64,000 bases of DNA from Catillopecten margaritatus gill symbiont. Its GTDB lineage: Bacteria > Pseudomonadota > Gammaproteobacteria > PS1 > Pseudothioglobaceae. The position numbers and the translations under genes were made by a program. Under the pieces are notes generated by a model that was not told the DNA's origin, searched no databases, and worked only from the letters and a program-made list of their open reading frames with translations. Below are positions 7,926 to 16,563 of the stretch, piece after piece; the first letter of the stretch is position 1, and the number at the start of each line of letters is the position of its first letter. Location of the stretch: contig CP138327.1 in assembly GCA_037956075.1 (NCBI GenBank), positions 1,478,692-1,542,691 on the forward strand. Direction: 5' to 3'.

Positions 7926-9222
7926 ATTTATTACCCAGCCTGCCAGCAAACTCAGTGGCAATTTAAAAGTACCCGGCGATAAGTCGGTATCACATCGCAC
8001 AATTATGCTCGGCTCATTGGCAAATGGCACCACAGAAGTCAGTGGCTTTTTACAGGGTGAAGATGCACTTGCAACGCTCAAAGCCTTTCAGTCAATGGGC
8101 GTTGATATTCAAAGAAAGGGTGACAAAGTTACCATTCACGGTGTGGGTTTGCACGGTTTAAAAAAGCCCAATGTGCCACTTGACTTAGGCAATTCTGGCA
8201 CTTCAATGCGTTTAATGTCAGGCATTTTGGCAGCACAGGATTTTGATTCCGAACTAATTGGCGATGTGTCGCTATCCAAACGACCGATGGGCAGAGTGAT
8301 TGACCCGTTGACAATGATGGGGGCAGTGATTGAAAGTAATGACGGCAAACCGCCGTTGAAAATCAAGGGTGGGCAGTTGCTCAAAGGCATCCATTACGAT
8401 TTGCCTGTGGCATCGGCACAGGTTAAATCTTGTGTATTGTTGGCAGGTTTGTATGCGCAGGGCGAAACTTGCGTGGTTGAGCCTGAAACCACGCGCGACC
8501 ATACCGAGCGGATGTTGACAGGGCTAGGTTATCAGGTGAATACGATTGATAATAAAATGTGTTTAACGGGTGGTGGACAACTCACTGCCACGCAATTTCA
8601 AGTACCGAGCGATATTTCGTCGGCGGCGTTTTTTATGGTGGCAGGCTGTATCGCACCGCAAGCGGATATTACCTTGCAAGGTGTCAACATTAACCCAACC
8701 CGCACAGGTGTAATTGATATTTTGAAATTAATGGGAGCGAATTTAACACTTGCAAATGAACGAGAAATTGGCGGTGAATTGTTGGCAGATATTCGTGTGC
8801 AATCTTCCAAATTAAAGGGCATTCAAATTCCACCAGAGTTTGTCCCTCTTGCAATTGATGAATTTCCAGCTATTTTTATTGCTGCCAGTTGTGCGAAGGG
8901 TGAAACGATTTTAACGGGTGCGAAAGAACTTCGTGTTAAAGAATCTGACCGCATTCAAGTGATGGCAGATGGGTTGACTATTTTAGGCATTCAAAATGAA
9001 GTGCTGGAAGATGGTATTAAAATTCAAGGTGGCACTTTCCAAAAACCAACGGGCATAATTCAATCCCACCACGACCACCGTATTTCAATGTCATTTGCAA
9101 TGGCATCACTTCAATGTCAACATTCAATCGAAATTGATGGGGTGGATAATGTGGCAACCTCTTTCCCTAATTTTGTTGAATTATGTAATTCTATTGGGAT
9201 GAATATCACAGAAGTAGAATAA
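7918..9222 (+). CDS. aroA: 3-phosphoshikimate 1-carboxyvinyltransferase (EPSP synthase) AroA
   Basis: AroA condenses shikimate-3-phosphate with PEP in the chorismate pathway. The 434-residue protein has the hallmarks PGDKSVSHRTIMLGSLANG at the N-terminus, the LGNSGTSMRLM loop near residue 90, RPMGRVIDPL near 122, and RVKESDRI plus HHDHRISMSFA in the C-terminal half. The start overlaps tyrA. In the usual supra-operon cmk and rpsA follow; here they lie about 35 kb away and the operon ends at a REP-like element and a terminator. Confidence 0.97.
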   Translation: MSKFITQPASKLSGNLKVPGDKSVSHRTIMLGSLANGTTEVSGFLQGEDALATLKAFQSMGVDIQRKGDKVTIHGVGLHGLKKPNVPLDLGNSGTSMRLMSGILAAQDFDSELIGDVSLSKRPMGRVIDPLTMMGAVIESNDGKPPLKIKGGQLLKGIHYDLPVASAQVKSCVLLAGLYAQGETCVVEPETTRDHTERMLTGLGYQVNTIDNKMCLTGGGQLTATQFQVPSDISSAAFFMVAGCIAPQADITLQGVNINPTRTGVIDILKLMGANLTLANEREIGGELLADIRVQSSKLKGIQIPPEFVPLAIDEFPAIFIAASCAKGETILTGAKELRVKESDRIQVMADGLTILGIQNEVLEDGIKIQGGTFQKPTGIIQSHHDHRISMSFAMASLQCQHSIEIDGVDNVATSFPNFVELCNSIGMNITEVE

Positions 9223-9246
9223 AAAACAGATTGAACCTGTTGTGCT

Positions 9247-9334
9247 GTCATCCCGAGTGCCAGTCGAAGGATTTTATGTGAGAGTATGAATCCCTCGGCT
9301 AACGCTCGGGATAATAGGGAACGCTCGGGATGAT
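9247..9334. repeat. REP-like palindromic repeat, copy 1
   Basis: The segment opens with GTCATCCCGAG, continues to CTCGGCTAACGCTCGGGAT and ends with a second ACGCTCGGGATGA arm. These arms match the ones at 38159, 49699 and 52604 (core GAGCG(c)TAGCCGAG). It lies between aroA and the shared terminator. The first arm is degenerate (GAGTGCCAGTCGAAGG). Confidence 0.85.
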
Positions 9335-9382
9335 ATAGGGTTGTGACAGATTGGACTTATTTTTTAATTAGACGCAAAAAAA

Positions 9383-9406
9383 GGCACTCGCTTGAGTGCC
9401 TTTTTT
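9383..9406. terminator. Bidirectional Rho-independent terminator between aroA and the DsrC-like gene
   Basis: The stem GGCACTC/GAGTGCC with a GCTT loop is flanked by A7 on the left and T6 on the right. It can therefore terminate aroA on the plus strand and the DsrC-like gene on the minus strand. Confidence 0.92.
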
Positions 9407-9429
9407 ATTTTAAGAGTTAAAACTAAATC

Positions 9430-9756
9430 TTAGTAACCACCTTTGCGCTTAGTCTCAGGCAATCCAGCAATTTTACCCGCTTGCTTTGCAGGACCCTTAG
9501 GGAACAAAGTGTATAACTCTTTGGTCGTTAATTTACCTTCCCAGTCGCCTTTTAAACCTTTAACCATATTGCGTTCATTAGGTTGGTTAGCGTTGTTGTT
9601 GATATATTCTTCACGCAAAAAAGCGATGAGTTTAAAACTGTCGTCTGTTAAGTTAACCCCTTCCTCTTCTGCAAATTCGTGTGCAATGTCTTTGTTCCAA
9701 TCATTAAGGTCAACTAAATAACCGTGTCCGTCTCTTTCTAAATCAGCTAATGCCAT
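9430..9756 (-). CDS. DsrC/TusE-family protein lacking both conserved cysteines
   Basis: The 108-residue protein has the DsrC/TusE fold signature: DGHGYLVDLNDWNKDIAHEF, a central helix region and a C-terminal LFPKGPAKQAGKIAGLP followed by ETKRKGGY. DsrC has two functional cysteines in this arm and TusE has one (penultimate). Here both positions are replaced and no Cys occurs in the protein, so persulfide relay is not possible by the usual route. Cys-less family members have been grouped as RspA-type proteins with a suspected regulatory role. Start chosen at 9756 because GGAGAAAG precedes that ATG and the homology starts there. It is divergent from lepB and probably monocistronic. Confidence 0.85.
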   Translation of the reverse strand: MALADLERDGHGYLVDLNDWNKDIAHEFAEEEGVNLTDDSFKLIAFLREEYINNNANQPNERNMVKGLKGDWEGKLTTKELYTLFPKGPAKQAGKIAGLPETKRKGGY

Positions 9757-9829
9757 TTTGCTTTCTCCGTGATATAAGTAAAAGAAATTATTATATAATA
9801 CTCTCTTATTATTTTTTAACTTTTTTTCT

Positions 9830-10750
9830 ATGACCATCGAAAATGCTTCTTCCTTTTTAGCCTGGGATGTTTCTTCCTTTTTAGCAATATTTCTTGCTTT
9901 AGCCTTTGTTATCGTGGCTTCAGACCATTTTTTTATGGGTGGGGCAGCGGTTAATGCGCCAACGACAAAAAAATCCTTGTTTGGAAAGTGGTTATATTTT
10001 GTTTGTTTTTTAAGGTTAAATAAAAAAGAAAAATACGCACACCGCTCGAAGGTGGTACAACTCTCGGCAGAATTTTATCCCGTATTACTGCTGGTATTTT
10101 TACTTAGAGGTTTTGTTGCGGAGCCATTTAGAATTCCGTCTAATTCGATGATGCCGACTTTTTTGACTTATGATTTTTTACTGGTGGATAAGTTATCATA
10201 TGGTATTCATTTGCCTGTTTTAAATACCGAATTAATAGACATTAATGACCCAGAGCGTGGCGATATAGTAGTATTTAGGTATCCTAATTATGAAAAACGC
10301 AGCGCATACAAAGGTGCAGACTTTATCAAGCGTGTAATCGCCATACCAGGTGATAGGATTGAATATGTAGGTGATAAACTCACCATTAATAATAAAGTGA
10401 TTAAAAACGAGGATATTGGCACTTACACGGGGATTGAAAAAGGTGTTGAGATGACGGGATACAGACATCAGCGTGAAATATTAGGCAATAATCCACACGA
10501 TGTATTGTTGCACCCTAATAAAAATTCTAAAGAGGTTAGGGCGATTGTACCCAAAGGTCATTATTTAGTGATGGGTGATAATCGTGCGCATAGCAGCGAC
10601 AGTCGTTTTTGGGGTTTTGTGCCTGAGGAATATATCATTGGTAGAGCCTTTTTTATCTGGGCACATGGTGATATTGGTGGGTTGTTTTCTGGCAGTCCTT
10701 TAAAAGCATTAAAAACCTTTACTTTCAATCGTAATGGCGTGGTTGATTAA
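9830..10750 (+). CDS. lepB: Signal peptidase I LepB
   Basis: This inner-membrane serine/lysine protease removes signal peptides from exported proteins. The 306-residue protein has two N-terminal membrane segments (about residues 12-30 and 83-98), then the catalytic Ser in FRIPSNSMMPT (box B, near residue 105), the catalytic Lys in FIKRVIAIPGD (near 163), and GDNRAHSSDSRFWGFV (box E, near 249). It lies alone here, whereas lepB commonly precedes rnc-era; rnc is about 9 kb downstream. It is divergent from the DsrC-like gene. Confidence 0.96.
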   Translation: MTIENASSFLAWDVSSFLAIFLALAFVIVASDHFFMGGAAVNAPTTKKSLFGKWLYFVCFLRLNKKEKYAHRSKVVQLSAEFYPVLLLVFLLRGFVAEPFRIPSNSMMPTFLTYDFLLVDKLSYGIHLPVLNTELIDINDPERGDIVVFRYPNYEKRSAYKGADFIKRVIAIPGDRIEYVGDKLTINNKVIKNEDIGTYTGIEKGVEMTGYRHQREILGNNPHDVLLHPNKNSKEVRAIVPKGHYLVMGDNRAHSSDSRFWGFVPEEYIIGRAFFIWAHGDIGGLFSGSPLKALKTFTFNRNGVVD

Positions 10751-10788
10751 AGATAGAAATAATAGGTTCAACCTGTTGAAAATGGTCT

Positions 10789-11643
10789 TTAATTGATACG
10801 CTGTAAAAGCTCATTAAGCTCATCTTTGGTTTGATAGTGGATGATAATTTTGCCTTTGTTGCCATTGGCTCTAATTTCAGCTTTTGAGTTGAGTTTTTCT
10901 GTCAAAGTGCTTGATAGTGCTTTAATATGAGGGTCAATTTCATTAGATTTGACTGGTTTTGGATTGAGGGTGCGTTTAACTAATTCCTCAGTTTGACGCA
11001 CTGAGAGTTGCTTTTGTACGATTTGGTTGGCCACTTTGAATTGTTGTTCCGCTTCTAATGGCAACAATGCACGGCCATGACCCATTTCTATTGTGCCATT
11101 ATTGAGTAGTTGTTTAACCTCATTGCTGAGTTGCAATAAACGAATTAAATTACTCACACTTGAGCGAGAGCGACCAACGACATGGGAAATTTCTTCATGT
11201 GTCATTTTAAAGTCTTCAATTAATTGTTGTAGCGCCTTGGCTTCTTCAAGTGGCGTCAAAGATTCACGCTGAATATTTTCAATTAATCCAATGGCTAATG
11301 CCACTTGATCGTCAATTTTACGGACAATAACAGGGACCTCAGTTAACCCTGCAATTTTGGCAGCACGCCAACGCCTTTCACCAGCAATGACCTCATATTT
11401 ATTATAGGTAATTTTGCGAACGACAAGGGGTTGAATGATGCCTTGTGAAGAAATTGAATCAGCAAGTTCGTTAAGCGCCTCAGGGTCAAAATTCCCTCTT
11501 GGTTGAAATTGACCGCGTTGCAATTCATTGACACTTAGCATTTTTAAATTACTGTCAGGCTGTCCATTATTAGACTGCCCATTATCAGCTGTTTGCCCAA
11601 GCAATATATCCAGTCCACGCCCTAATTTTGAAGAATTTGCCAT
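10789..11643 (-). CDS. parB: Chromosome-partitioning protein ParB (Spo0J family)
   Basis: ParB is a CTP-dependent parS-binding clamp working with ParA in chromosome segregation. The 284-residue protein starts KLGRGLDILLG. It carries the ParB/Srx nuclease-like CTP-binding domain with the motif VIAGERRWRAAKIAG near residue 88, a helix-turn-helix (MTHEEISHVVGRSRSSVSNLIRLLQL, near 145-170) and a C-terminal dimerisation segment. parA lies two bases upstream on the same strand, a standard parAB pair. I did not find a parS site with certainty in the window. Confidence 0.95.
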   Translation of the reverse strand: MANSSKLGRGLDILLGQTADNGQSNNGQPDSNLKMLSVNELQRGQFQPRGNFDPEALNELADSISSQGIIQPLVVRKITYNKYEVIAGERRWRAAKIAGLTEVPVIVRKIDDQVALAIGLIENIQRESLTPLEEAKALQQLIEDFKMTHEEISHVVGRSRSSVSNLIRLLQLSNEVKQLLNNGTIEMGHGRALLPLEAEQQFKVANQIVQKQLSVRQTEELVKRTLNPKPVKSNEIDPHIKALSSTLTEKLNSKAEIRANGNKGKIIIHYQTKDELNELLQRIN

Positions 11644-11645
11644 AA

Positions 11646-12416
11646 TTAATGTACCATTGTTTTTCTAACTACTTCGCTTGCGAGCGATACATATGAGATT
11701 GCCCCTCTGGAGGATCTAGCATAATTAATTGCTGATAGTCCAAAACTGGGTGCCTCTGCTAATTTTACATTCCTTGGAATAATAGTTTTAAATACTTTTC
11801 CTCCAAAATATTGCTGTAATTGTACTGAGACTTCGTTTGACAGGTTATTGCGAGCGTCGTACATGGTTCTTATTAGTCCAGTAATTTCTAAGTCAGGATT
11901 GGTGGACAGTTGAATTCTTTCAATAGTTTGCACCAAAGCACTCAATCCTTCCAGTGCATAATATTCACACTGCATCGGAATAATAATACCTTTTGATGCA
12001 GTAAATGCATTAATCGTTAACATGTTTAACGAAGGTGGGCAATCAATAATTATGTAGTCATATTGATCGTCAACTTTGGCAAATGCTTCTTTTAACCTAT
12101 ATTCTAAATGCTCACCTTTAAGTAGAGAAACTTCCGCAGCAATAAGATTAATATTAGCAGGGATAACATCAATATGAACTTGGTCTGAATGGACAATGGC
12201 ATTTTCAATACTACATTCATTTAGTAACACCTCACAAGTAGAATTTTTTATATTATTTTTCTCAATGCCACAGCCCATAGTTGCATTACCCTGTGGATCA
12301 ATATCAACCAGTAATACGCGTTTTTTAACAGCTTGAAGTGCAGCACTTAAATTTACCGCAGTTGTGGTTTTACCCACGCCTCCTTTTTGATTTGCAATTG
12401 AAAGAATGATTGCCAT
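11646..12416 (-). CDS. parA: Chromosome-partitioning ATPase ParA (Soj)
   Basis: ParA is a deviant-Walker P-loop ATPase that binds nucleoid DNA and is released by ParB. The 256-residue protein begins MAIILSIANQKGGVGKTTTAVN, with the deviant Walker A lysine, followed by VDIDPQGN and YDYIIIDCPPSLNMLTINA. No N-terminal DNA-binding extension is present, which fits the chromosomal rather than the plasmid type. It sits in the order ctpA-parA-parB on the minus strand, with two-base gaps on both sides, so the three are probably cotranscribed. Confidence 0.95.
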   Translation of the reverse strand: MAIILSIANQKGGVGKTTTAVNLSAALQAVKKRVLLVDIDPQGNATMGCGIEKNNIKNSTCEVLLNECSIENAIVHSDQVHIDVIPANINLIAAEVSLLKGEHLEYRLKEAFAKVDDQYDYIIIDCPPSLNMLTINAFTASKGIIIPMQCEYYALEGLSALVQTIERIQLSTNPDLEITGLIRTMYDARNNLSNEVSVQLQQYFGGKVFKTIIPRNVKLAEAPSFGLSAINYARSSRGAISYVSLASEVVRKTMVH

Positions 12417-12418
12417 TT

Positions 12419-13780
12419 TTATCTCCTTAATACCGTGAGTGCTTTGAGTAGGTTGCGTGCCTCAAGTACAAAATAATCTTTATCCAATCTAGCGATAGCC
12501 TTTTTGATCTTTTCTATCTTCTTAGTTTCTTGCACACTTGAAATTTCTTTAGAAGAGGGTTCAGATGAATCTTCAACTTCAAGATGTCCATCTAAGTCAC
12601 TTTCTTGAGTATTAATAATACTCTCGTCCTTTTCTTTTCCTAATTCGATATTTTTGAGTTTAATATCAGGAACAATTCCCTTGGCTTGAATAGAGCGACC
12701 ATTTGGCGTGTAATATTTTGCTGTGGTTATTTTTAAACCATAGCCACCCTGAAGTTCTAAAATGGTTTGTACCGAACCTTTGCCAAATGAAGTGTCGCCC
12801 ATAATGATGGCGCGTTTATGATCTTGCAGTGCACCAGCAACAATTTCTGACGCTGAGGCAGAGCCTTTATTGATTAAGACTACCATTGGAGAATCAGACA
12901 GGATATCACCTGCATCAGAGGTAAATTTAGTGTTAGAACCTGGAACCCTACCTTCGGTGTAAACGATAGTGCCTTTATTATCAAGGAATAAGTTAGAAAT
13001 ATCGACTGCACCATCTAGCAACCCACCAGGATTATTCCTCAAGTCAAGAATAAGAGAGTTCAAATAACCATCATTCTCTTCTTTCAAACGCTCAATCGTT
13101 TTTTCTAATAGGTCGAAGGTCGGTCTTTGGAAGCTGGAAACACGAACATAACCAACCCCCTCTTCGAGCAAATAGCCCTTCACCGAAACAATAGTAATAA
13201 TTTCACGGATAATTTTAACGACAAATGGTTTTTTATCTTTGCGTAAAATAGTTATCTTTATATCTGTACCTGGTTTGCCACGCATCAAATTGACACCATC
13301 TTCCAGGGTCATTCCGCGTACAAGTTTATCGTTAATTTTTATAATCTTATCGCCTGCTTGAATGCCAGCTCTATAAGCGGGCGTGTCATCAATTGGAGAG
13401 ATAACCTGAATGACATCATCTTTTTTACTGATAACAATACCCAATCCGCCGAATTTCCCAGAGGCACTTTCTAATAAGGTTTTCTGCTCTTTCGGTTCCA
13501 AGTAAACGGAGTGTGGGTCTAATCCATTAACCATGCCCTTAATAGCATTAGTAAAAAGTTCTTTGTTCTCGGTGTCTTCTACATACAACCCTTTAATTTT
13601 GCTATAAATAACTGTAAACGCTTCAAGATCTTTGAAAGAAACGCTTAGATTTTTCTTTTCTTCGGCACTTAATGCTTTTTTTTCTGGATTAAGTTCTGCC
13701 GATATAGGCATACTTAGTGCAAAAAAAGCTGTAAAAAGCGTTAAAAGCACTGGGTTTTTAAATTTATTTAAGAAAATCAT
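12419..13780 (-). CDS. ctpA: Carboxy-terminal processing protease CtpA (S41 family, PDZ)
   Basis: This is a periplasmic serine/lysine protease that trims C-termini of exported proteins and acts in envelope maintenance. The protein has an N-terminal signal or anchor segment (LLTLFTAFFALSMPISA), a PDZ domain (about residues 90-170, GGLGIVISKKDD and AGIQAGDKIIKIND) and the S41 catalytic core, with nucleophile Ser in INKGSASASEIVAGAL and general-base Lys in DTSFGKGSVQT. The last 80 residues are a charged tail with no recognised domain. Start chosen at ATG 13780; a GTG five codons upstream (13795) is in frame. Neither has a clear ribosome site. Confidence 0.93.
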   Translation of the reverse strand: MIFLNKFKNPVLLTLFTAFFALSMPISAELNPEKKALSAEEKKNLSVSFKDLEAFTVIYSKIKGLYVEDTENKELFTNAIKGMVNGLDPHSVYLEPKEQKTLLESASGKFGGLGIVISKKDDVIQVISPIDDTPAYRAGIQAGDKIIKINDKLVRGMTLEDGVNLMRGKPGTDIKITILRKDKKPFVVKIIREIITIVSVKGYLLEEGVGYVRVSSFQRPTFDLLEKTIERLKEENDGYLNSLILDLRNNPGGLLDGAVDISNLFLDNKGTIVYTEGRVPGSNTKFTSDAGDILSDSPMVVLINKGSASASEIVAGALQDHKRAIIMGDTSFGKGSVQTILELQGGYGLKITTAKYYTPNGRSIQAKGIVPDIKLKNIELGKEKDESIINTQESDLDGHLEVEDSSEPSSKEISSVQETKKIEKIKKAIARLDKDYFVLEARNLLKALTVLRR

Positions 13781-13896
13781 AATATAATTGTTCACTTATA
13801 AAGAATTAAAGGTTAAAAGCAGATATAATAACGCAAGATATTTAACAGAATGTTTTATATTTTACTTGTTTTTGTTTTTAAATAATGGAGAAAATA

Positions 13897-14505
13897 ATGA
13901 AAAAATTAAATCATTTTTTATTTGTGTTTATTGTATTTGTGTCATTTGCTGTATCTGCATATGAAGAGCATAAAGAAGTGCCCACAGGGAAAGTGCAGGC
14001 GGTAGAAGACCCTGTTAAAGTAATCCAATCAGCTGTTGTTAAACTTAATCAATTAACAACAGCAACTACTTACTCTCCAAAAATGATGGGATTCTTAGTC
14101 GATCAAGAAATCAGTCCGCTGTTTGATTTTAATCATATTGCAACGAAAGTATTGTCTATAAGTCGTGTCACACTTGGTGAAGAAGAGGCGGTATTTTTTG
14201 CAAATACCCTGAAAAAAAATATCATCAATACTTTGTTGTCAAAATTAGCACAAGGCCGCACAGGGTCACTTGATTTTATCTCTGCAAGACCAACCGCACA
14301 AGGGGGTATTGTGGTTAGGCTAAATGCAAAAGGTTACTCTCGATTTGGTTTTAATTTAGACCTATCTTTTCATCAAAGCCAGTCAGGAAAATGGCAAATT
14401 TTTGATGTGGTGCTTGATCACGATAGTCTGGTTAATTATTATCAAAGAATGGTACGGATTAAAGCAAGAAGATACGGTGTGTATGGCATGCTAGGTAGGA
14501 TTTAA
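13897..14505 (+). CDS. MlaC/Ttg2D-family periplasmic phospholipid-binding protein (paralogue 1)
   Basis: The 202-residue protein has a signal peptide (KKLNHFLFVFIVFVSFAVSA) and the MlaC-type body: a helical segment ending in FDFNHIATKVL, then the beta domain with GYSRFGFNLDLSF and GKWQIFDVVLDHDSLV, closing with a basic tail. MlaC proteins shuttle phospholipids between outer and inner membranes. Start 13897 is preferred over ATG 13885 because GGAG lies seven bases ahead of it, inside the longer reading. It stands alone here, not beside mlaDEF; a second MlaC-like gene is at 35482-36135. The specific lipid or partner is unknown. Confidence 0.8.
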   Translation: MKKLNHFLFVFIVFVSFAVSAYEEHKEVPTGKVQAVEDPVKVIQSAVVKLNQLTTATTYSPKMMGFLVDQEISPLFDFNHIATKVLSISRVTLGEEEAVFFANTLKKNIINTLLSKLAQGRTGSLDFISARPTAQGGIVVRLNAKGYSRFGFNLDLSFHQSQSGKWQIFDVVLDHDSLVNYYQRMVRIKARRYGVYGMLGRI

Positions 14506-14527
14506 TTTATATAAACTAGTGAGCAAC

Positions 14528-14827
14528 ATGGAGTTATTGGAAAGGGACGAGGACATTGTAAGGGCAACCAACGCCTTGAAGGCAATGGCACACCCACTGC
14601 GTTTAAAAATTTTATGCGCTCTAAAAAGCGATGAATTGCCTGTACTTGAAATTGTGGAGTATGTTGGCTCTTCTCAATCTAACATTTCACAACACATAGA
14701 AATCCTTAGAACCAAAAATATCATCGAGTCCCGACGCGAAGGCAACCGAATTTTGTGCAAAGTAAAAGATGAAAAAATTTTGAAATTAGTTGCTAATATG
14801 CAGGCAGTTTTTTGTTCAGAAGATTAA
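14528..14827 (+). CDS. ArsR/SmtB-family winged-helix transcription regulator
   Basis: The protein of about 99 residues has the ArsR-family pattern ALKAMAHPLRLKILCALKSDELPVLEIVEYVGSSQSNISQHIEILRTKNIIESRREGNRILCKV, a full helix-turn-helix plus wing. Classic metal-binding ELCVCDL is absent (LPVLEIV in its place). Three cysteines exist (near residues 32, 80 and 96), so thiol or sulfide sensing is possible but not shown. The start could also be GTG at 14519; neither has a clear ribosome site. It follows the MlaC-like gene by about 22 bases and precedes tRNA-Arg. Confidence 0.88.
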   Translation: MELLERDEDIVRATNALKAMAHPLRLKILCALKSDELPVLEIVEYVGSSQSNISQHIEILRTKNIIESRREGNRILCKVKDEKILKLVANMQAVFCSED

Positions 14828-14843
14828 CCATTTGACGATTTAT

Positions 14844-14920
14844 GCGCTCGTAGCTCAACTGGATAGAGTCTTGGCCTCCGAAGCCAAATGTTGGGTGTTC
14901 AAATCACCTCGAGCGCACCA
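14844..14920 (+). tRNA. tRNA-Arg (anticodon CCG)
   Basis: The 77-base cloverleaf has acceptor GCGCTCG pairing with CGAGCGC, D stem GCTC/GAGT, anticodon stem TTGGC/GCCAA with loop CTCCGAA (anticodon CCG), T arm GGGTG-TTCAAAT-CACCT, and an encoded CCA end. It reads CGG codons. lgt starts 12 bases after the CCA. Confidence 0.95.
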
Positions 14921-14932
14921 TACATATAAAAT

Positions 14933-15700
14933 ATGACTTATCCTGACATCAACCCAATCGCATTAGACCTAGGCTTTATCCAAATTTATTGGTATGGCAT
15001 TATGTATTTATTGGCATTTTTGAGTGCGTATTTATTAGCCAGCCATCGTGCCAAGCAATTGGACAGCTGGAATAAGCAGCAAATAGAGGATTTAATTTTT
15101 TACGGCGCTCTTGGTGTTGTCATTGGTGGGCGTTTGGGCTATATTTTGTTTTACAATTTTAGTGCTTTTGTGGCAGACCCACTCTCTATTTTTGCAGTGC
15201 AAAATGGGGGTATGTCGTTTCACGGTGGTTTCTTAGGGGTGGCATTGGCAATGTGGTTGTTTAATCGAAAACACCATAAAACTTTTTTCTCTACCGTTGA
15301 TTTTGTCGTGCCATTAGTGCCACTCGGCTTGGGTTTTGGGCGAATAGGTAATTTTATTAATGGCGAACTTTGGGGTAAGATTACCACCAGTCCTTTTGGG
15401 GTGTTTATTCAAGAGCAGGGTGTTGCGCGCTACCCTTCGCAATTATATGAGGCTTTTTTAGAAGGATTGGTGTTGTTTGTTGTGTTGTGGGTATTTAGTA
15501 GTAAATCTCGCAAACCAATGACAATTTCTGCATTGTTTTTAATTCTTTATGGGGTATTTAGGTTTGTTGTTGAGTTTGTGAGGGTGCCTGATGAGCAATT
15601 AGGGTATTTGGCGTTTGAGTGGTTGACTATGGGGCAGTTGCTCAGTTTACCGATGATTATTGTGGGTGTCTTTTTGCTGTTAAAAGCGAATAGAAAATAA
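14933..15700 (+). CDS. lgt: Prolipoprotein diacylglyceryl transferase Lgt
   Basis: This inner-membrane enzyme transfers diacylglycerol from phosphatidylglycerol to the lipobox Cys of prolipoproteins. The 255-residue protein has about seven membrane segments and the signature around residue 137 (GLGFGRIGNFINGELWGK), with the invariant Arg/Asn, the HGG motif (MSFHGGFLG) near residue 97 and YPSQLYEA near 166. It overlaps thyA by one base (TAATG), the common lgt-thyA pair in proteobacteria. Confidence 0.96.
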   Translation: MTYPDINPIALDLGFIQIYWYGIMYLLAFLSAYLLASHRAKQLDSWNKQQIEDLIFYGALGVVIGGRLGYILFYNFSAFVADPLSIFAVQNGGMSFHGGFLGVALAMWLFNRKHHKTFFSTVDFVVPLVPLGLGFGRIGNFINGELWGKITTSPFGVFIQEQGVARYPSQLYEAFLEGLVLFVVLWVFSSKSRKPMTISALFLILYGVFRFVVEFVRVPDEQLGYLAFEWLTMGQLLSLPMIIVGVFLLLKANRK

Positions 15701-16554
15701 TGGAAGCCTATCTTAATATTGGAAAACGAATTTTAGACGAAGGCGTTTGGCAGTCTAATGTACGCACAGGGCAAAAAACTTTAGCCATTATCGGTGCAAC
15801 TTTTGAACACGATTTATCTGATGGTACTGTGCCTGTGATTACCACTAAAAAACTGTTTTGGAAATCAGCTATTGCTGAAATGCTGGGTTACTTGCGGGGT
15901 TATCGCAGTGCTGCACAATTTAGGGCACTTGGCTGTAATACTTGGAATGCCAATGCTAACGATAATCAAGCATGGTTGGACAACCCATATCGTCTCGGGG
16001 AAGATGATATGGGGCTGTGTTATGGTGTGATAGGGCGTGCTTTTCCAGGTATTGAAGGTGATGAGCCGTTAGACCAATATAAGAAGATTGTTACTGATTT
16101 ATCTCAAGGGGTTGATGACAGACGCGAGATAATGACTTTTAATCATCCTAATCTTACCCATCGCGCTTGTTTGCCTGCTTGTATGCACACGCATCATTTT
16201 AATTTATTGGGTGATGATTTATATATTGAAAGTTATCAGCGTAGTAGTGATTATGCATTAGGGCAGCCTTTTAATCATTTTCAAGTTGCGTTTTTGCTTT
16301 TAATTACTGCACAAATTACGGGGAAAAATGCTAAAGGTATGCGCCATCATTTGTCTAATGTGCATTTTTATGAAAACCAAGTTGAGATTTTTAAAAATGA
16401 ACAGGTTAATCGTGAACCATTGCCATTGCCATCGCTTAAAATTAATCCAAAAATCAAAACCTTGGAAGATTTAGAAACTTGGGTAACAATGGATGATTTT
16501 GAGTTGATTGACTATGAACATCATTCAGCAATAAAATATCCATTCACTGTTTAA
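15700..16554 (+). CDS. thyA: Thymidylate synthase ThyA (divergent catalytic loop)
   Basis: ThyA methylates dUMP to dTMP using methylene-tetrahydrofolate. The 284-residue protein has RTGQKTLAIIGATFEHDLSDGTVPVITTKKLFWKSAIAEMLGYLRG-type N-terminus, a catalytic Cys in LPACMHTHHF (near residue 155), YQRSSDYALGQPFN (near 178) and a C-terminal IKYPFTV. The catalytic context differs from the textbook PCH motif (PAC-M-H here) and the usual GDxHxY reads LSNVHFY, so this is a divergent subgroup; dUMP specificity is likely but not proven. Neighbouring lgt supports thyA identity. Confidence 0.9.
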   Translation: MEAYLNIGKRILDEGVWQSNVRTGQKTLAIIGATFEHDLSDGTVPVITTKKLFWKSAIAEMLGYLRGYRSAAQFRALGCNTWNANANDNQAWLDNPYRLGEDDMGLCYGVIGRAFPGIEGDEPLDQYKKIVTDLSQGVDDRREIMTFNHPNLTHRACLPACMHTHHFNLLGDDLYIESYQRSSDYALGQPFNHFQVAFLLLITAQITGKNAKGMRHHLSNVHFYENQVEIFKNEQVNREPLPLPSLKINPKIKTLEDLETWVTMDDFELIDYEHHSAIKYPFTV

Positions 16555-16563
16555 ATCATTGCT

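Noticed and set aside
15700..16554. ThyA as inactive
   Set aside because: The catalytic Cys and the YQRSxD and PFN motifs are still present, so loss of activity is not supported.
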